Assembly: GCA_963281255.1 (NCBI GenBank)
Contig: OY725500.1
Coordinates: 1,798,001-1,862,000 of the forward strand
Direction of reading: 5' to 3'
Length of the DNA: 64,000 nucleotides
Source of the DNA: Aphrocallistes beatrix
Lineage: Eukaryota; Porifera; Hexactinellida; Sceptrulophora; Aphrocallistidae
Positions 11,263 to 23,579 of the stretch are shown here, piece after piece. Made by a program: the position numbers and the translations under genes. Under the pieces are notes generated by a model. The model had not been told where the DNA came from. It made no database searches and saw only the letters and a program-made list of their open reading frames with translations. Each line of letters begins with the position of its first letter. Position 1 is the first letter of the stretch.

Positions 11263-11752
11263 CAAGCGCGCGCTTCGCTTGCTTGAGCTGCGCGGCTTGC
11301 GAACACAAAGTGTCCGCCAGGGGCTTCCCTTGAGCACCTAGGATCACAGTGATTAATATAAGGTAGATGATATCTCTAAATACTCTGTTTTACTGTTATA
11401 TAAGCGAACTCTCGAAAAATCACCAAATTTGTCAATTTTTGATGAGCAATGATGACGTCATCAATTTTTGACGGTAGTTGTATCATATGCTAAGAATGTG
11501 AATACATATACACATACTATTAAAATTTCACGCTTAGTAGAAAAGAAGGAATTTATAAATATAAAAAACGTGATGACGTCAAAATTCCATGAAAGTGGAC
11601 ATATTCGTTTGAGGTCAGAACTTTGTGAATTCAAGGCCTAATGACTTCAACATGCCCAAATCAGCTTTCTGTGCTTGGAAGTTTCTTCAATTAATTCGTT
11701 CCTGATTTATGATATATGTATACAAACATTAATCGAGTTTTAATAGTAAGGA
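11263..11752 (-). mobile_element. Helitron family copy 5
   Basis: A reverse copy from the hairpin end (CAAGCGCGCGCTTCGCTTG) at 11263 to the 5' terminus at 11752, flanked by A and T in the expected way. More diverged than copies 2-4. It sits in the final intron of the host gene, about 120 bp upstream of its last exon. Confidence 0.8.
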
Positions 11753-11779
11753 TGTGCAGGGTGTAACAAAATTTATGAC

Positions 11780-12540
11780 ATACTAAATGAGCAATGGTAA
11801 TTTTCGATTGGAAAGGCGAAGTTCAAAATAATTTTCCACTATATCCACCATTACGGTTTTAGGTTTTAACCTTTTATAGCGTATACTACTAACAAGGTTA
11901 TCTAAAATATCGGGGATTATCTGCGAATATGTGAATTTCAGCAGATTTTCGTGAACTAAGAGATCGGTTGCCCTCTTCATACCATCGACGCTGCACTGCA
12001 CAATAGTCTACAAATTCTTGATTGGATTCAAGTCTGGAGACATTCCAAGCCAGTTACTTTACTTTTAGATGTTGTTTGGACCAATATTGTGACTTTGTAG
12101 CATTGTCTTCAGGAGCACCGCATTGTTGGAAAATGCATTCCGACAAATTTGGTGAAACTGACCTAGTCTTCGCTTTCTTTAAATGCTGATCGATTAAGAA
12201 TTTCTTCTATGTAATAATCCGCAGTACTGTACGTCTCTGAGGAATAATATCTAGGACTGAGAGCTCAGTGTATGATATTAACTCCCAGACATGCAATTTG
12301 GATTGAAATTTCACTCTTTCATGAGGAGTTAAGGAGGCTCTATCTCTTCTCCAAATTCGGTCATTCTGAACATTCCGCGTTTGAAAGATCTCGAAAGGAG
12401 AATTGTCAAATAAAAGCACAATTCTTTAACTGTCAATCTGAACATTTCCATAAAAAAGGTCAATTGGTTTTCCACTCGTTTTGTAGATAATATGGGCATG
12501 AGAGGTCTCTTGTAACATTTAGCCCCGATTGTCGTCTTTA
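11780..12540 (-). mobile_element. Tc1-like transposase relic
   Basis: The minus strand keeps the catalytic half of a Tc1-like transposase: FDNSPFEIFQ near 12410 (first Asp), NDRIWRRD, RVKFQSKLHVWELISYTELS, the FQQCGAPEDNAT motif (second Asp damaged) at about 12150, and WLGMSPDLNPIKNL at about 12030 (third residue Lys instead of Glu). A C-terminal tail reads to 11783. The N-terminal DNA-binding domain is missing. Several frameshifts make it a dead copy. Terminal repeats were not found. Confidence 0.8.
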
Positions 12541-13135
12541 AATAACATTAGACGAATGGCGGAAGTTTCGTCGCAGGAAAATTCGTCGCATCAATTCGGT
12601 ACTATTTCTATTCCGCCGCAAAAACACTCACCTTTCCCATTTTTTGAGGCAATGCCTCGTCCCAAAACGCTCAACTTCCACCTCGCCATATTAACATTCC
12701 AACCGAAAATGCCTTAGCAACCGCCCTCCCGAACCATATCTTCCAAACCTAAAAGCGCCCACTATCCTCTTCCGTTTCTAAAAGCCCACCTTACCACATT
12801 CCGCAACCACAACCTAACAACCAAAAAAGCATACAATTCGCACATGGACCTTTCGCTCGTCATAAAATTCCCAATTGACCCGCCTTTCAACCAATTCGCT
12901 CACCATAAAATGCCTGGACCACTCCTCCCGTTTCCGTATCTTCTAAACCTAAAGCACCGTCCTCCGCTTCCTGATCAACCGTTTCCTAATCAAAAGTCAC
13001 CGTCTCGCCTTCCGTTTCAACAATTCCCAATCAAAAGCCCCGATTCCGCTTCCGTTTCAACAGTTTCGAACCAAAACTCATCAATTCGGTCCCTTTCCAA
13101 CAATTGCAAACTCAAATTTTCATGCAACGAATTTT
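12540..13135. repeat. C-rich, G-poor degenerate repeat tract
   Basis: About 600 bp with a strong strand asymmetry: the plus strand is rich in C, A and T with very few G. Phrases such as CCGTTTCAACAATTCCCAATC and CTTCCGTTTCTAAAAGCCC recur with a loose period near 40 bp. An open frame at 12844-13161 gives a Pro/Phe-rich peptide that looks like translated repeat. It is probably a decayed minisatellite. Confidence 0.5.
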
Positions 13136-14149
13136 CCGTTTACGATTACACAGTCATGTGAGATGCTGCTGTTAGACTATTCATATTCTGACAGTTTCCG
13201 TGTAGATTGTTGCTTTTTATTGAGTGACTTGGATATGATTTTGGCGACATTTGAGAGGGATTTCTAACTTCAATGACCCGGTATGTTAATCCCTTCATAT
13301 TTGTCCCATCACATGCGTATCATGCGAAGGTTTGCTCCGACTCGTTTAGAAATGCAATTCTGTCATTCCACTTTCAAGCATTCCTATCGCCATATTTCTC
13401 GTCTGAATTTTAAACAGTAACTTCTGGATTAATGTATTAACAGTATCAATGAATATGGTGTCATAGTATCCATATCCGTTGCTTCGATTTGAATTATGCA
13501 TCAAACAATTGTGGAATAAGTTATATTTATGAGAAATTTAATAATTTTCGATTTGGTTTAAGGTTACTTCTAAGTGTTTTATTCAATGGATTTGGAGTAG
13601 AACTGAGCTGTGAATGGGTTGATGAAAATTTGTTCATGGAACGTTGCTACATTCGAGCGTTGTTATAGAAACGTATTTTCAGTTGGGGTCATATCTTGAT
13701 AAGGAAAATATCATTTTGCCCCAAAAAATCAAGGAAAAACCACTTTGACCCGTAAAGAATTAAATACTTGACACATATGGAGATGTGACTACTAAATTAC
13801 TGGAAATTTCTATGTATATACACTCCAAATACATCAATCGATTTCCTTCAATAGGTATTGTCTAATACTATACCCGATATCTGAATTACCGATGAGAAAA
13901 ACGTTGAACACAAATAATTCTGTTTTAAACACAATTAGATAGTCGCGGATAATTCCTCTAACAGTGGAGCATGCAGAGGTGCAGCAACATTACTCGAAAG
14001 TGAGATAGGTCGTAACTCGTAAGCTTCCATTACTTGCCATGCCGTCATTATATTTATGAATTAATATTAAAAACTGTCTGGGAAACCCTCTTGGTCAATC
14101 TTGTAGTCTAAATAACAGATTACTCATGACATTACAACAGCAATAGCAT
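13136..14149. other. Intronic stretch with no recognised feature
   Basis: AT-rich sequence without coding, terminal repeats or RNA genes that I can see. It lies in the intron between host exons 14609-14667 and 10191-11145. Confidence 0.5.
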
Positions 14150-14290
14150 CAGTGCTCGACAAAATCAAAATCTGGTGGTGGCTATCTTAAACACAATTTT
14201 ACCTTTTCTGGTGGTTAATAGCCACCAATTTCTAAATACGCGCTCCAAATAGGCCACTACAACATAAAATCTGGTGGCTTAGCGTTAAAT
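14150..14290. mobile_element. hAT-like terminal segment, left
   Basis: It begins CAGTGCTCGACAAAATC and contains repeated GGTGGCTAT and GCCACCAATTTCTAAATACG motifs. An inverted counterpart ends at 21819. The pair could be the ends of one large hAT element or two separate copies. Host exon 14609-14667 lies between them, which argues for caution. Confidence 0.55.
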
Positions 14291-14608
14291 TAAATCGTAA
14301 ACGATACAACTAAAAGAGAAATACAGTTGATAAGTCAGTGCATTCCGTCTTGGACAAATAATGATGTGACTCGACAAGAACTCCTTATTGAGACAAACAA
14401 TACTAACTTTCTAAAAAGGTAAAAACATTTTACAAGATCAAAATTTTCATAATCGTATAAATACGAATTTTGCCATATTTACTTTCAAAAGCGAAGAATT
14501 CTGTGAAAAATCTTTTCAAGACTGTAAATACAAGTAACAGAAACTTTCGGAAATTCTTTTAAATTTAAGCATAAATAATATATATCAAAGAATAGATACA
14601 TTGCATAC

Positions 14609-14667
14609 CTTTTTTTTTTCTTCAGTTTGGGCCTAAAGATATATTCTGGGAGAGACTTGTAGAAATC
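14609..14667 (-). CDS. Host gene, 59 bp internal exon
   Basis: Acceptor GTTTTGATAG, then a 59 bp exon, then donor G|GTATGC at 14608. It encodes DFYKSLPEYIFRPKLKKKK, starting in phase 0 and ending with two bases (AG). This is exactly what is needed to connect exon 33435-33594 (ends in phase 0) to exon 10191-11145 (needs two bases). It was found because the phase of the other exons predicted a missing exon in this interval. The lysine run is encoded by ten A residues, which could also be a chance A tract. It is the least certain exon of the gene. Confidence 0.5.
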
Positions 14668-14699
14668 CTATCAAAACATTAAACAATTGATAAAAAATA

Positions 14700-15765
14700 T
14701 CAATATCAATCAAAAGAAACAACAACCATTCTACAAGTAGCCCGGTCAATCTATGATCAAAATTAGTTCAAACTAAAACAAGTCAAATGTTGTAACATTT
14801 CTTAGCACTACTCAAATTCACATGTTACATCACTCGTCACATTTCTTGAGCTCTCATTCATTGGTGTTGTAAATTGATTATAATTCCAGTTCATCTGTGT
14901 CAGTTCCAAATATCCTTGTTGACACTAGAATGTTAAGAGCCTAGTCTACAAGGAAATGACTTCGCATAGCCGGTGCAACAGCTTTAATACTTTGAATATG
15001 AGTCACCATTTATTTATATATTGTATTATCTCGACTAACTATAGTAAAGCCGATCCTACCATCAAGTGTCCAATACAACAAGTAGGCCCAAATGACTCGA
15101 ATTTGAAGGTCGAAATAGGATGACTCGTATTAGGGTGAGCAAAACTCGCATCGTACCCCAAAAACATACATTTCACGCAAATCTATAAACATGAAGGTGT
15201 AAGGGGGAATATATATTAACTTTAAACTATTTAGTACATTTCTATAGCTGTCATTTGTAAGTAAGGACCATTAAATTTGGTTATGAATAGGCTCGAAATT
15301 CAGGAAAATGCATTTAGCTGAGAAATTTTGAAGATTATGCCCAGATTTCCAAGGAACATATCTCAGATGCGAATAATTCATAATATGGGCGTGAGTTTTT
15401 TATGAATGATCCCCATTCTTCACAGAGTAATAAACCTGGGGTAAATGGATCTGGTAACTAGGGAAAAATGTTAGTCGACAGAATGATAGAGCAGCTACAG
15501 TAAGTGACTTTCACGGGCATTTAAATGATTTACATCCTTAATTGAGTTTGGACATTTTTTCGCTTCAGTCAACCAAATTCTAACTTTGACTTTTGCATAA
15601 TGCATTGAGTTAGGTATGATCCATATTAATCACTTATATTGTATTCGATCGGAAAAACAAAAATCCAAAAATTTCAATGAGGAGCGTATTTCGTCAAATA
15701 AGTGTGAAAATATGAATAATCTTCAGATCAGGTTAGAGAGGCAATCAAAGCAGTTTATATCAGGG
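14700..15765. other. Intronic stretch with no recognised feature
   Basis: AT-rich, with no coding or repeat structure that I can support. Confidence 0.45.
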
Positions 15766-15769
15766 TTGG

Positions 15770-16197
15770 GTTTTGTCCGTCCAAAACAGGTTTTGGAGAG
15801 GGCAGTGGACAAAACCTGGTTTTAACCGGTTAAAACCGGACAAAACTGGACAAAACCTAATGGAAACTGTAAATCATTGCAGTGGGTACGAAACAGTTTA
15901 GGATGGAAAGAGAGCGAGGACAATGAATGGATTTTCTTGCTAACTCCTGTTTATTACAATAACTATATTTTGTATTCGATTTATCATGGAAGACACGAAC
16001 AACACTTCGACAAAACCTGGACAAAACTTGGACAAAACCTGGACAAAACTTGGACAAAACCTGGACAAAACTTGGACAAAACCTGGACAAAACTTGGACA
16101 AAACTTGGATATAACCAGGACAAAACTTGGACAAAACCTGGACAAAACTTGGACAAAAGCTCTACAAAACTTGGACAAAACCTGGACAAAACCTGTG
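15770..16197 (+). repeat. 11 bp tandem repeat (GGACAAAACYT)
   Basis: A nearly regular array of GGACAAAACTT and GGACAAAACCT alternating in 22 bp pairs fills 16004-16197. A degenerate outlier block lies at 15770-15870, including an inverted stretch (AGGTTTTG-type units). Because 11 is not a multiple of 3 and the unit has no stop, all frames stay open on both strands. This creates artificial peptides such as DKTWTKLGQNL. Confidence 0.9.
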
Positions 16198-16348
16198 AGT
16201 TTGAAAATATAGTCTGAATCGTTTTGCTTTATCATTATAACATTTTCCTTACGCCAAGAGGGGCAACAAAATGTTTTCTAAGTATAGATTCCTTTGGTAT
16301 TCAGTAATATGGAATAAGATTAAAATAGGTACTCAAATTAGATCATGT

Positions 16349-18725
16349 CATAGCCTACTTAATATAAGGCCTGACAGTAACTTAGAAAATAAGGACCAAG
16401 GATGAAAGACAAGATGGTAATACTTATCAAACCACAGTATTTAATATCGAAAATATTATAATAATTAACCACATTTATTATAAATATTATTTGAATGAAT
16501 ACTACTATTGATCATATATTATTCAAAACTTTTATATTACACATACGACTAGTCGCCTATTTTTAATCCCCCTACTCTTTCAATAATATTAGCTTCCATC
16601 TCATTCCGACATGCCAAACTCTTGTTTCTGTCCCTGGATACAAGAGTAACCACAACGTTGGTGATCGGGTTCCAGTTTTCAAGATGCCTGAAAGTCCACT
16701 TGACCTAAAATAAAAGAAAAAAGGCTTGGACACGTGCTCTTCATCGTGAGGATATAAGTGACCTCAATGTCGTTTACGTATGCATCAAGCACTTTCAGAA
16801 AGAAGATGCGACTTCATTTTCAAAGTACCAAAAGGAGATGGTACTTTTACTGAAGTACTACGCGTGAAACCAACTGAAGGAAGGTACTGTTCCAAGTCTA
16901 CTACCTGGCTGTCCAGCTTACTACTCAGCTAAATCTACTAAACTCGCTTGTCATACGATGCAAAAAAAAGAGGATGTGATTAATCAAACCCTGCAACTTA
17001 GTTTGAGATTTGAGAGTGAGGAGAAAGTTCATCGCTAACTCTCTAAAAGATGTGAAAGATAAGTTAACCTTGATTTCACTGCCTAATAGTTGGTTTGTAT
17101 GGTTTACTAATGAAACATCACGTTCGCTCTCGCTAAGATGGCTGAAAGAAATATATACATATGCACATTTGTACCTTATCAATTTCTATTTATCTGCCTC
17201 AGCCTATTTTCATGTGGACAAAACATCCTCATTTCCATAGGCAATTAATGACATCCGACATTGAATCTGTTTTTAAAGAACTTGCTTTAATACACGACTC
17301 TAATTCTAAAACACTAAGCAGTCATTCCATATACCCCGAACCAAAGAGCATATTAAGGAGGTCATCAATGGTTTAATAACTATTTGACTAACTCTTGTGG
17401 TTTTTCCTATGTGTTGTCCTCATATACAAACAGATCCATTGGAACACCATCTCGGGCTGTATCGTATGATGTCGAGTTCTAATTACCATATCACCTAGCG
17501 TCGACTCAAACTTTCTAGCATATTAAATATATTTGCTGACCGACAAGACTCTTGTTTGCTGTTAATTCATCATTTGTCAGGTCCTTTCATTCTCTTTATT
17601 CCACTAGTGATGTTGAATTCAATTTCGAGCCATTTCTTGATGAAATTCCCATTATCAACCATTGAATGCAGTCCATAGGTGCTTTAATCATTGGCCTTTA
17701 TTGCAGGCTACTCTCTCTATCAGTACCTAAACTATCGAAACCATCTCATGTCTGGCTTCATATGTTAACAGTTGATAAATAATTTCTTGATTTATCCTCG
17801 GATTCTGAGTTTGAACTTTTGCATTTAACGGACCGTGGCGGACTTAAGTACCCATCTGAGCCTGTTTTGGATTCTATACTTGTGTTTTATGGTAGAGATT
17901 TTATGCCATCGAGAATAATAAAGAGCTGTTGGCAAAGCTAGTAAGTGGGCCTGTCACTGGAAAAATGGTCCGCGAAAATTTTGGCCCGGGAGACCAATTT
18001 TCCATGAAAAAATAGGTCCCCCGGACCAAAATTTTCGTGACAGGCCTTCTAGAAAAATGTCAGTTGAACTCACATTGATGTACTTGGAAGATAGTGATAA
18101 TCGTGATACTAATATTTGGAATTTAATTGTGTTTAACTGTGAAGTATTCAATCGGAGCATCTTGCAGAAACTTGTTTTTACCGCAGCGAATCGCTTTCTC
18201 GCAATCAAGTCAAGAATTATTATTCTCTAGTTCTTTCGAAGGTGTAGAAAAGCGCAAATTTAAGAATAATTGAAGAAATGATTATTGGTTTACTTCTGCA
18301 TTTCTTACTATGTATATTTGTATTACTTTGTTAATTCTTATTTCTATTATGTAGTTTCTTGGTGTCCTTGATTTTATTTATCTATTATAAACTGAATGCA
18401 TACAAGTCGCTAGCTAGCTAGCTAGAGTCCGAATGAGGAGAGAGAGTTATTATTTCTGTTGTGTTGTATTTCTACTAATTATGTTATACGTATAATGTAG
18501 TTTGTATGTAATGTACTATTAATATTAAATTATGATATCCAATCACCATTCCCACTATACATGATAATTTTAACCACAAGGTAACAGGGCAGTAATGTTT
18601 GGGAATTCTGGAAATGCATAGTTAACTTAATAACTCAATTCACTGGATTATAGAAAATAAAATTTCCCATCTTGTTGTTCATCCATGGTACATTTACTAT
18701 CAGGCCTTATATTAAGTAGGCTATG
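16349..18725 (+). mobile_element. P-type element with THAP domain, decayed
   Basis: The terminal inverted repeats begin CATAGCCTACTTAATATAAG (about 30 bp) and are flanked by ATCATGT on both sides (16342-16348 and 18726-18732), fitting the 8 bp duplication of P elements. The ATG at 16611 opens a THAP-like zinc finger (MPNSC, then RVPVFKMPES, WTRALHREDISDLNVVYVCIKHFQKED). It is broken by a shift after the first Cys and by stops. A further piece reads RFESEEKVH near 17030. No intact catalytic part was found. It shares its terminus type with the P elements at 24746 and 45547. Confidence 0.8.
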
Positions 18726-18957
18726 ATCATGTGTATTATTGATGTGTAAACGTGTAAACAACTAAACATTCCTGAAGTGAAGCTATGTAAAATTAGGCTT
18801 ATTTACAGTAGTTTATTCCCAATCCATATAAGAAACACAGGTTTGTTGAGATTTTGTGTTTCGCAAGCCGCTCTTACTTACAATAATTGGTAGTAAATCT
18901 AATTGTTGAATTGACTATTTCCATTTTCCACCATATATTGATTATTTTGCTCATTCA

Positions 18958-20580
18958 ATGAATCAAGGCGGGAGGCCAGTAGACTCGGTTTGGCAATATT
19001 TCATGAAGATTGAGGAAGACGGAAAAGTTTGAAGAGCTAAATGCATCAATTGTGGTTTGTGTATTAGCGCCAAAGCTTGCAGACTTAGAGCTCATATTGG
19101 CAAATGTTCAATCGAAAAATCTCATACTAGCAATTCACTTTTGTTGAGCTCTGAAGTTGAAGTCATCAGTGATGACCCTGATATTAAAACCGAAAAGCGA
19201 ATTTGCCGCAGGCTGCAACCTAAAATGAATGATTTTGTCGTTAAGACAAGTACGCAACAAAAGGAAAATCTTGATGCACAGATTGCTCGTTTGTTCTATG
19301 CTTGCAACCTCCCCTTTAGTCTTGCAGAGTATGATGTCTTCAAGCAGACCATTGACATGCTTCGACCAGGGTATGCTCCTCCTACACGAAAAAAACTAGC
19401 TAGCCCCCTTCTTGACAAAATATATGATTAAGTGACAGAAGCTGCAGCTTCTGTACTCAAGGAAAAGGATGCTACCCTTGTCCAAGATGGATGGAGCGAT
19501 ATACACAATTCTCCTGTAATTGCTCACAGTGTACACACCGGGGAAAAATCTTACTTTGTGAATTCTGTCGACACAGGCACAAACAAGAAAACAGCCACTT
19601 ATTGTGCTACCTTGGCTGTTGAAGCTACCAAAGAAGCTAACGCAAAGTTTGGATGAAAGGTTGTTGCAATTGTGACTGAAAATGAGAGAAAAATGGTATC
19701 AATGCGTTCTAAGCTGAAATCCCAAGATGATTCACTCAGTCTACGGTTGTGCGTCCCATATATTAAACTTGCTAGCAAAGGATGTCACACCCTCACAAGT
19801 TATAAACAAGATCACAGAAATTAAAAATACTTCCGAAAATATCATGTCCCAGGATCCCTTTTATCCAATCAAACAGGATCGGTTAAGCCACAGCTACCAA
19901 TTGTTACACGCTGGAACAGTCAGCTGGAGTGCATCAGTACCTTTTTAATTAATAGACCTTTCTTACTTGAGATTCTTGCACAACATGAAGACCTGATCGA
20001 CACATCAATTGCTAATCTCATCAATGATATAGGTCTCTATCGTGAAGCAAGGCATTTTCAAGCTCAATTTCAACCGATAGCTACTTCTCTTGATAGATTA
20101 CAGAGTGACGAATCTAGCATCGCTGATACATGTGAAAAATGGAACAAATTGCTCGAAACAGAAGAACTTAGTAGTCACAAATACAAGATTGAGGAAAGAT
20201 ACAAACAAGCTGTCACGCCCGTTCACCTACTGGCTAACATGCTCCATCCCAAATACATGGGGCAGCGACTTACATGTGAGCAACAAGAGGTGGCAAGAAA
20301 CATCCTTATTGAGCAAAACTCTTCTATCTTACCACAACGCGTATCAATATCAAGCCAAAGCAGACCCATTTCCAGCCTCAATATTTGCTTGCAGAGATAC
20401 TTTAAAACCCCGGATTTGGTGGGAAACCGTTAAATACTCAAAAACTATGGTCTCCGATGAACTTTGCGAAATCGCCATCAGATTGCTTTGCTTATCCTCT
20501 AGTTCAGCATCTATAGAGAGGAATTTTTCGAATTTTGGCATAATCCAAACGAAGTTAAGAAACAGATTTTTAGTATCCCT
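18958..20580 (+). mobile_element. hAT transposase, BED finger, decayed
   Basis: A plus-strand hAT transposase. The BED-type zinc finger is at 18970-19110 (GRPVDSVWQYFMKIEEDG, CINCG, LRAHIGKC). The region at 19057-19656 contains FYACNLPFSLAEYDVFKQ and LVQDGWSDIHNSPVIAHS (start of the RNase-H-like core). TRWNSQLECI follows at about 19910, and the dimerisation-type end at 20400-20570 reads CLSSSSASIERNFSNFGIIQTKLRNR. Length and order fit hAT transposases of about 550-600 residues. At least four stops or shifts are present. Its own termini may be the segments at 14150 and 21819. Confidence 0.85.
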
Positions 20581-20672
20581 TTGATATTGAACATATTGCC
20601 CTTCATTAAAAAATCAAATTTAGTATTATTTATACGGGATAGAATCAAATTTTCAAATACTTTTGCCCAGTT
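20572..20672 (-). mobile_element. Tc1-like MITE fragment
   Basis: Read on the minus strand, this matches the left end of the MITE at 32767-33237 (GGCAAAAGTATTTGAA, TTGATTCTATCCC, AAGGGCAATATGTTCAAT). It is truncated at the hAT end and next to Helitron copy 6. Confidence 0.65.
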
Positions 20673-20693
20673 GATGCATAATATACATATATA

Positions 20694-21192
20694 CAAGCGG
20701 AATTCGCTTGCTTGCGCTGTACGATTGGCAGAGCCGCCTGGGGTAACATTAATTAATTATAAAGGGGATAACATCCCTAAATATGTCTGTCTTACTGTTA
20801 TGATTGAAATCGCAAGAAAAATTACAAAATTTATCAATTATGTAATTTTTGATGCTTAATGAAGACGTCATAACAGAGTGATGAGTCATCATTTTCTGAT
20901 GATAGTTACATCATCTGTGAAGTATATTAATATGCACATTCTATTAAAATTCAGCATCCTATCACCTAAAATGGCTGAGTTATGGTCGAAAAACTGAAAT
21001 TTCTAAATTATAAAAAAGTGACAATGACGTCATAATTCCATGATGAGTAGACATTTTCGTCTGAAGTCAGAACTTAGTGGAGCCATAGCCAAAAAACTCC
21101 CACATGCCAAAAATCAGATTTCTCCTGGCAGTTTCTTCAATCAATTCGTACATATATATAAATACACAGTAACCGAGTTTTAATACTAAGGA
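20694..21192 (-). mobile_element. Helitron family copy 6
   Basis: A reverse copy, hairpin end at 20694 and 5' terminus at 21192. The hairpin part is shortened (GGC GGACAC block lost). One TGACGTCA at about 21026 is intact; the other is changed to AGACGTCA. Confidence 0.75.
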
Positions 21193-21492
21193 TATGCAAC
21201 GAATTGATCGAAGAAACTGCCATAACTCAGCCATTTTAGGTGATATAAGGCTGAAAGTTAATAGAATGTGTATATTAATATATCTCAAATATGATATAAC
21301 CATCATCACAAAATGATGACTCATCACTCTGTTATGACATCATCATTACACAATTATAACAGTAAGACAGACTTGTTTAGAGATGTTTTCGACCTTATAA
21401 TTAATCAATATGTGCCTAGACATCCGAAGGACTCCTCTGGCGGACACAAATTGTGTGCCAGTCGCGCAGCGCAAACAAGAGATGCACGCTTG
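21193..21492 (+). mobile_element. Helitron family copy 7, internally deleted
   Basis: A forward copy beginning ATGCAACGAATTG and ending CACGCTTG at 21492. About 200 bp of the body is missing between AGAAACTGCC and ATAACTCAGCC. It stands 5'-to-5' with copy 6. Confidence 0.75.
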
Positions 21493-21719
21493 TAAGTTAA
21501 TAAAATCAAAGTCAACAGTTATGAAAATCCTTGGATTCTGATTGGCTAATATGTTTAGACACTTTTGTGAAAAGGTGTGATAAATATTTCAGAATTTGGA
21601 TGGACCCAGGTTCAAATCTCCACCATATAAAATACTATGTATGGATCAAATTTGCCCAATGGAATTTCCAGGAGCGGCTAACCAAGTCAACAAATTTTAT
21701 TAAGTTATGGTATATTTAC

Positions 21720-21819
21720 TAATAGATAGCGTATTTAGAATTTGGTGGCTATTTGCCACAGAATAAACAAAATGATTGTTAATATAGCCACTACCAAATT
21801 AAGATCTTGTCGAGCACAG
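21720..21819. mobile_element. hAT-like terminal segment, right
   Basis: Inverted counterpart of 14150-14290: it contains GAATTTGGTGGCTATTTG and ends CTTGTCGAGCACAG. AGTAGCAT lies a few bases beyond, compared with AATAGCAT before the left segment. The fit is suggestive, but the offset of six bases makes it weak. Confidence 0.5.
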
Positions 21820-21833
21820 CCAAGCAGTAGCAT

Positions 21834-22740
21834 AAAAATGAATCGAATTACGGTAGATATTGAATATCGTGATAGTCCGGGACAGGGAATTTTGGGTCAA
21901 ATTATCACTATATGCAATATCTACTGTACTAGTTAAAAGAGTAGGTTAGTATATTTTTGCAAGCACAGTACAAATTGAAATATTTCAACATGTAGTACAG
22001 TTTAACGAGTTTACATACACTTTGTTTATGTATGTCCACCATTCAACGGTACACAGATCTGGGGTTTTATTCACAAAACATCTTAGACTTAAACCATAGC
22101 ATTCTATACATAAGGCAATGTCAGTCACCAAAAAATAGTACCATGGATAACTTAGTATATTCAATCCTAAAAACCGCTACATTAATACTGTTATTATCAA
22201 CGATATAATTATTACATATTTTGTGTCCATGGGTTGATTAAATATTCATTTTGAAAATATTATGTAACCACAATATTCATATATACTTCACTACAACACT
22301 AGTGTATTATACTTACGTATTGTTTTATTGTATATCATTTCAATTACTCATTTATAATGCCTCATTTGACAACACTAATTGCATTAATTAATATTTGGAC
22401 GAGATATCTTGTGTCGCACCTGGATTTACTTCCAATTACAGAGAGGAATAGAACACTACATTAAGTTTTTTAATTAACCAAAAGATGGTGCTCTTCGTGA
22501 AAATGGTATCGAGCCATTCCAAGACCTGTGAAGACTACCAAAACAACAAGATTCCAAGGGTGAGTGATTTCTAAAAATTAAATAATGTAATTATTCTAGA
22601 ATCATGCATATACTCAAGTTTGTTAGAAACAATTGACTGAATTTAAAAGACTACGAAAAAGTGTTTACCTTCCCCCAATTTAGTGAATGCAATCCTCGTT
22701 ACTCCAAAAACATATGCATAAGAACCTTATTTAATTTGGA
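21834..22740. other. Intronic stretch with no recognised feature
   Basis: AT-rich sequence without coding or terminal repeats that I can support. Confidence 0.45.
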
Positions 22741-22744
22741 TAAA

Positions 22745-23160
22745 TGCAATTTATTTAGAAGTGCCCGAAATTAACACCGAAAGCTTGCTGGCTATCAGCT
22801 TGGAAACGCAAAATATAAATTTGGCCCTTAAGGTTTCCCACGAGTCAACTTCTGTCGAACAGTTAGTTTATAACATGGAAAAAATAACTGTTGAGTTCAT
22901 GAAATTCATCAATGATGTTTGGAAAATGTTCAATGAATTGGGTAGAGAAGAATAGTCATTTTAACGACGATGTATCTGCACTCTTAGTAGAAATTTTAAA
23001 ACTTTATTCTGGCTCTTCCCATACTAATCTTATTCATTTTAGATTGTGCTACTCTGGAATTAGAACATTGTATACTTTGAGGAATTTTGCAAATGCAGTA
23101 CGTCACGGTTTGACATTCTACCAAAACTTTTTTCACTGCATTCAACTGTTCATTATCTAA
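22745..23160 (+). pseudogene. Possible P-element transposase C-terminal relic
   Basis: Two overlapping plus-strand frames (22761-22955 and 22912-23160) join into a helical stretch: INLALKVSHESTS, ITVEFMKFINDVWKMFNEL, HFNDDVSALLVEILKLYSG, LCYSGIRTLYTLRNFANAV. The TxEFxxxxNDxxxxxN pattern resembles the region after the catalytic core in P transposases and THAP9, but the match is weak. A frameshift lies at about 22950. It could instead be an unrelated host pseudogene. Confidence 0.35.
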
Positions 23161-23399
23161 TAAAGTTAAGACCTCTATATAATGCACTACCGTAGTATCG
23201 AAACATGATAATACGTAGTAAACTAAACTTGCTAAATTCAAGAACTAGTACATGTACGTAATTTAATGATATCAATTGTTTATTTAGTCAACTTCATCAG
23301 GCTGTAGAGGTCCGAAATGTGTGACTATATCCAATTGGAAAGCCAGGGTGTGTGATTGTTCCTTATTACTCGAAGAAGTATATTGTTATTTTATGATGT

Positions 23400-23572
23400 C
23401 TCAGGTCAAGTCTGTGTCTCACGCGAAGCCAAGTTAATCTCAACCTAAGTCAAGTCTATCTCTCAAGCGAAGTCAAGTCTGTCTCTCAAGCTAAGTTAAG
23501 TCAAGTATATCTCTCAAGCTAAATAGAGCCTATCTCAAGCTAAGCCAAGCTTTAGTCTGCAATCAAGAGGTA
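23400..23572 (+). repeat. Degenerate tandem repeat, about 28 bp unit
   Basis: Five or six imperfect copies of a unit like AAGTCAAGTCTGTCTCTCAA with GCGAAGTC or GCTAAGTC variants. Non-coding and within an intron. Confidence 0.65.
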
Positions 23573-23579
23573 GAAGTCC

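Noticed and set aside
12844-13161. 105-residue proline-rich frame
   Set aside because: It follows the composition of a C-rich degenerate repeat and shows no domain or splice context.
15857-16235. Several overlapping open frames on both strands (about 64-111 residues)
   Set aside because: They are translations of the 11 bp tandem repeat, which has no stop in any frame.
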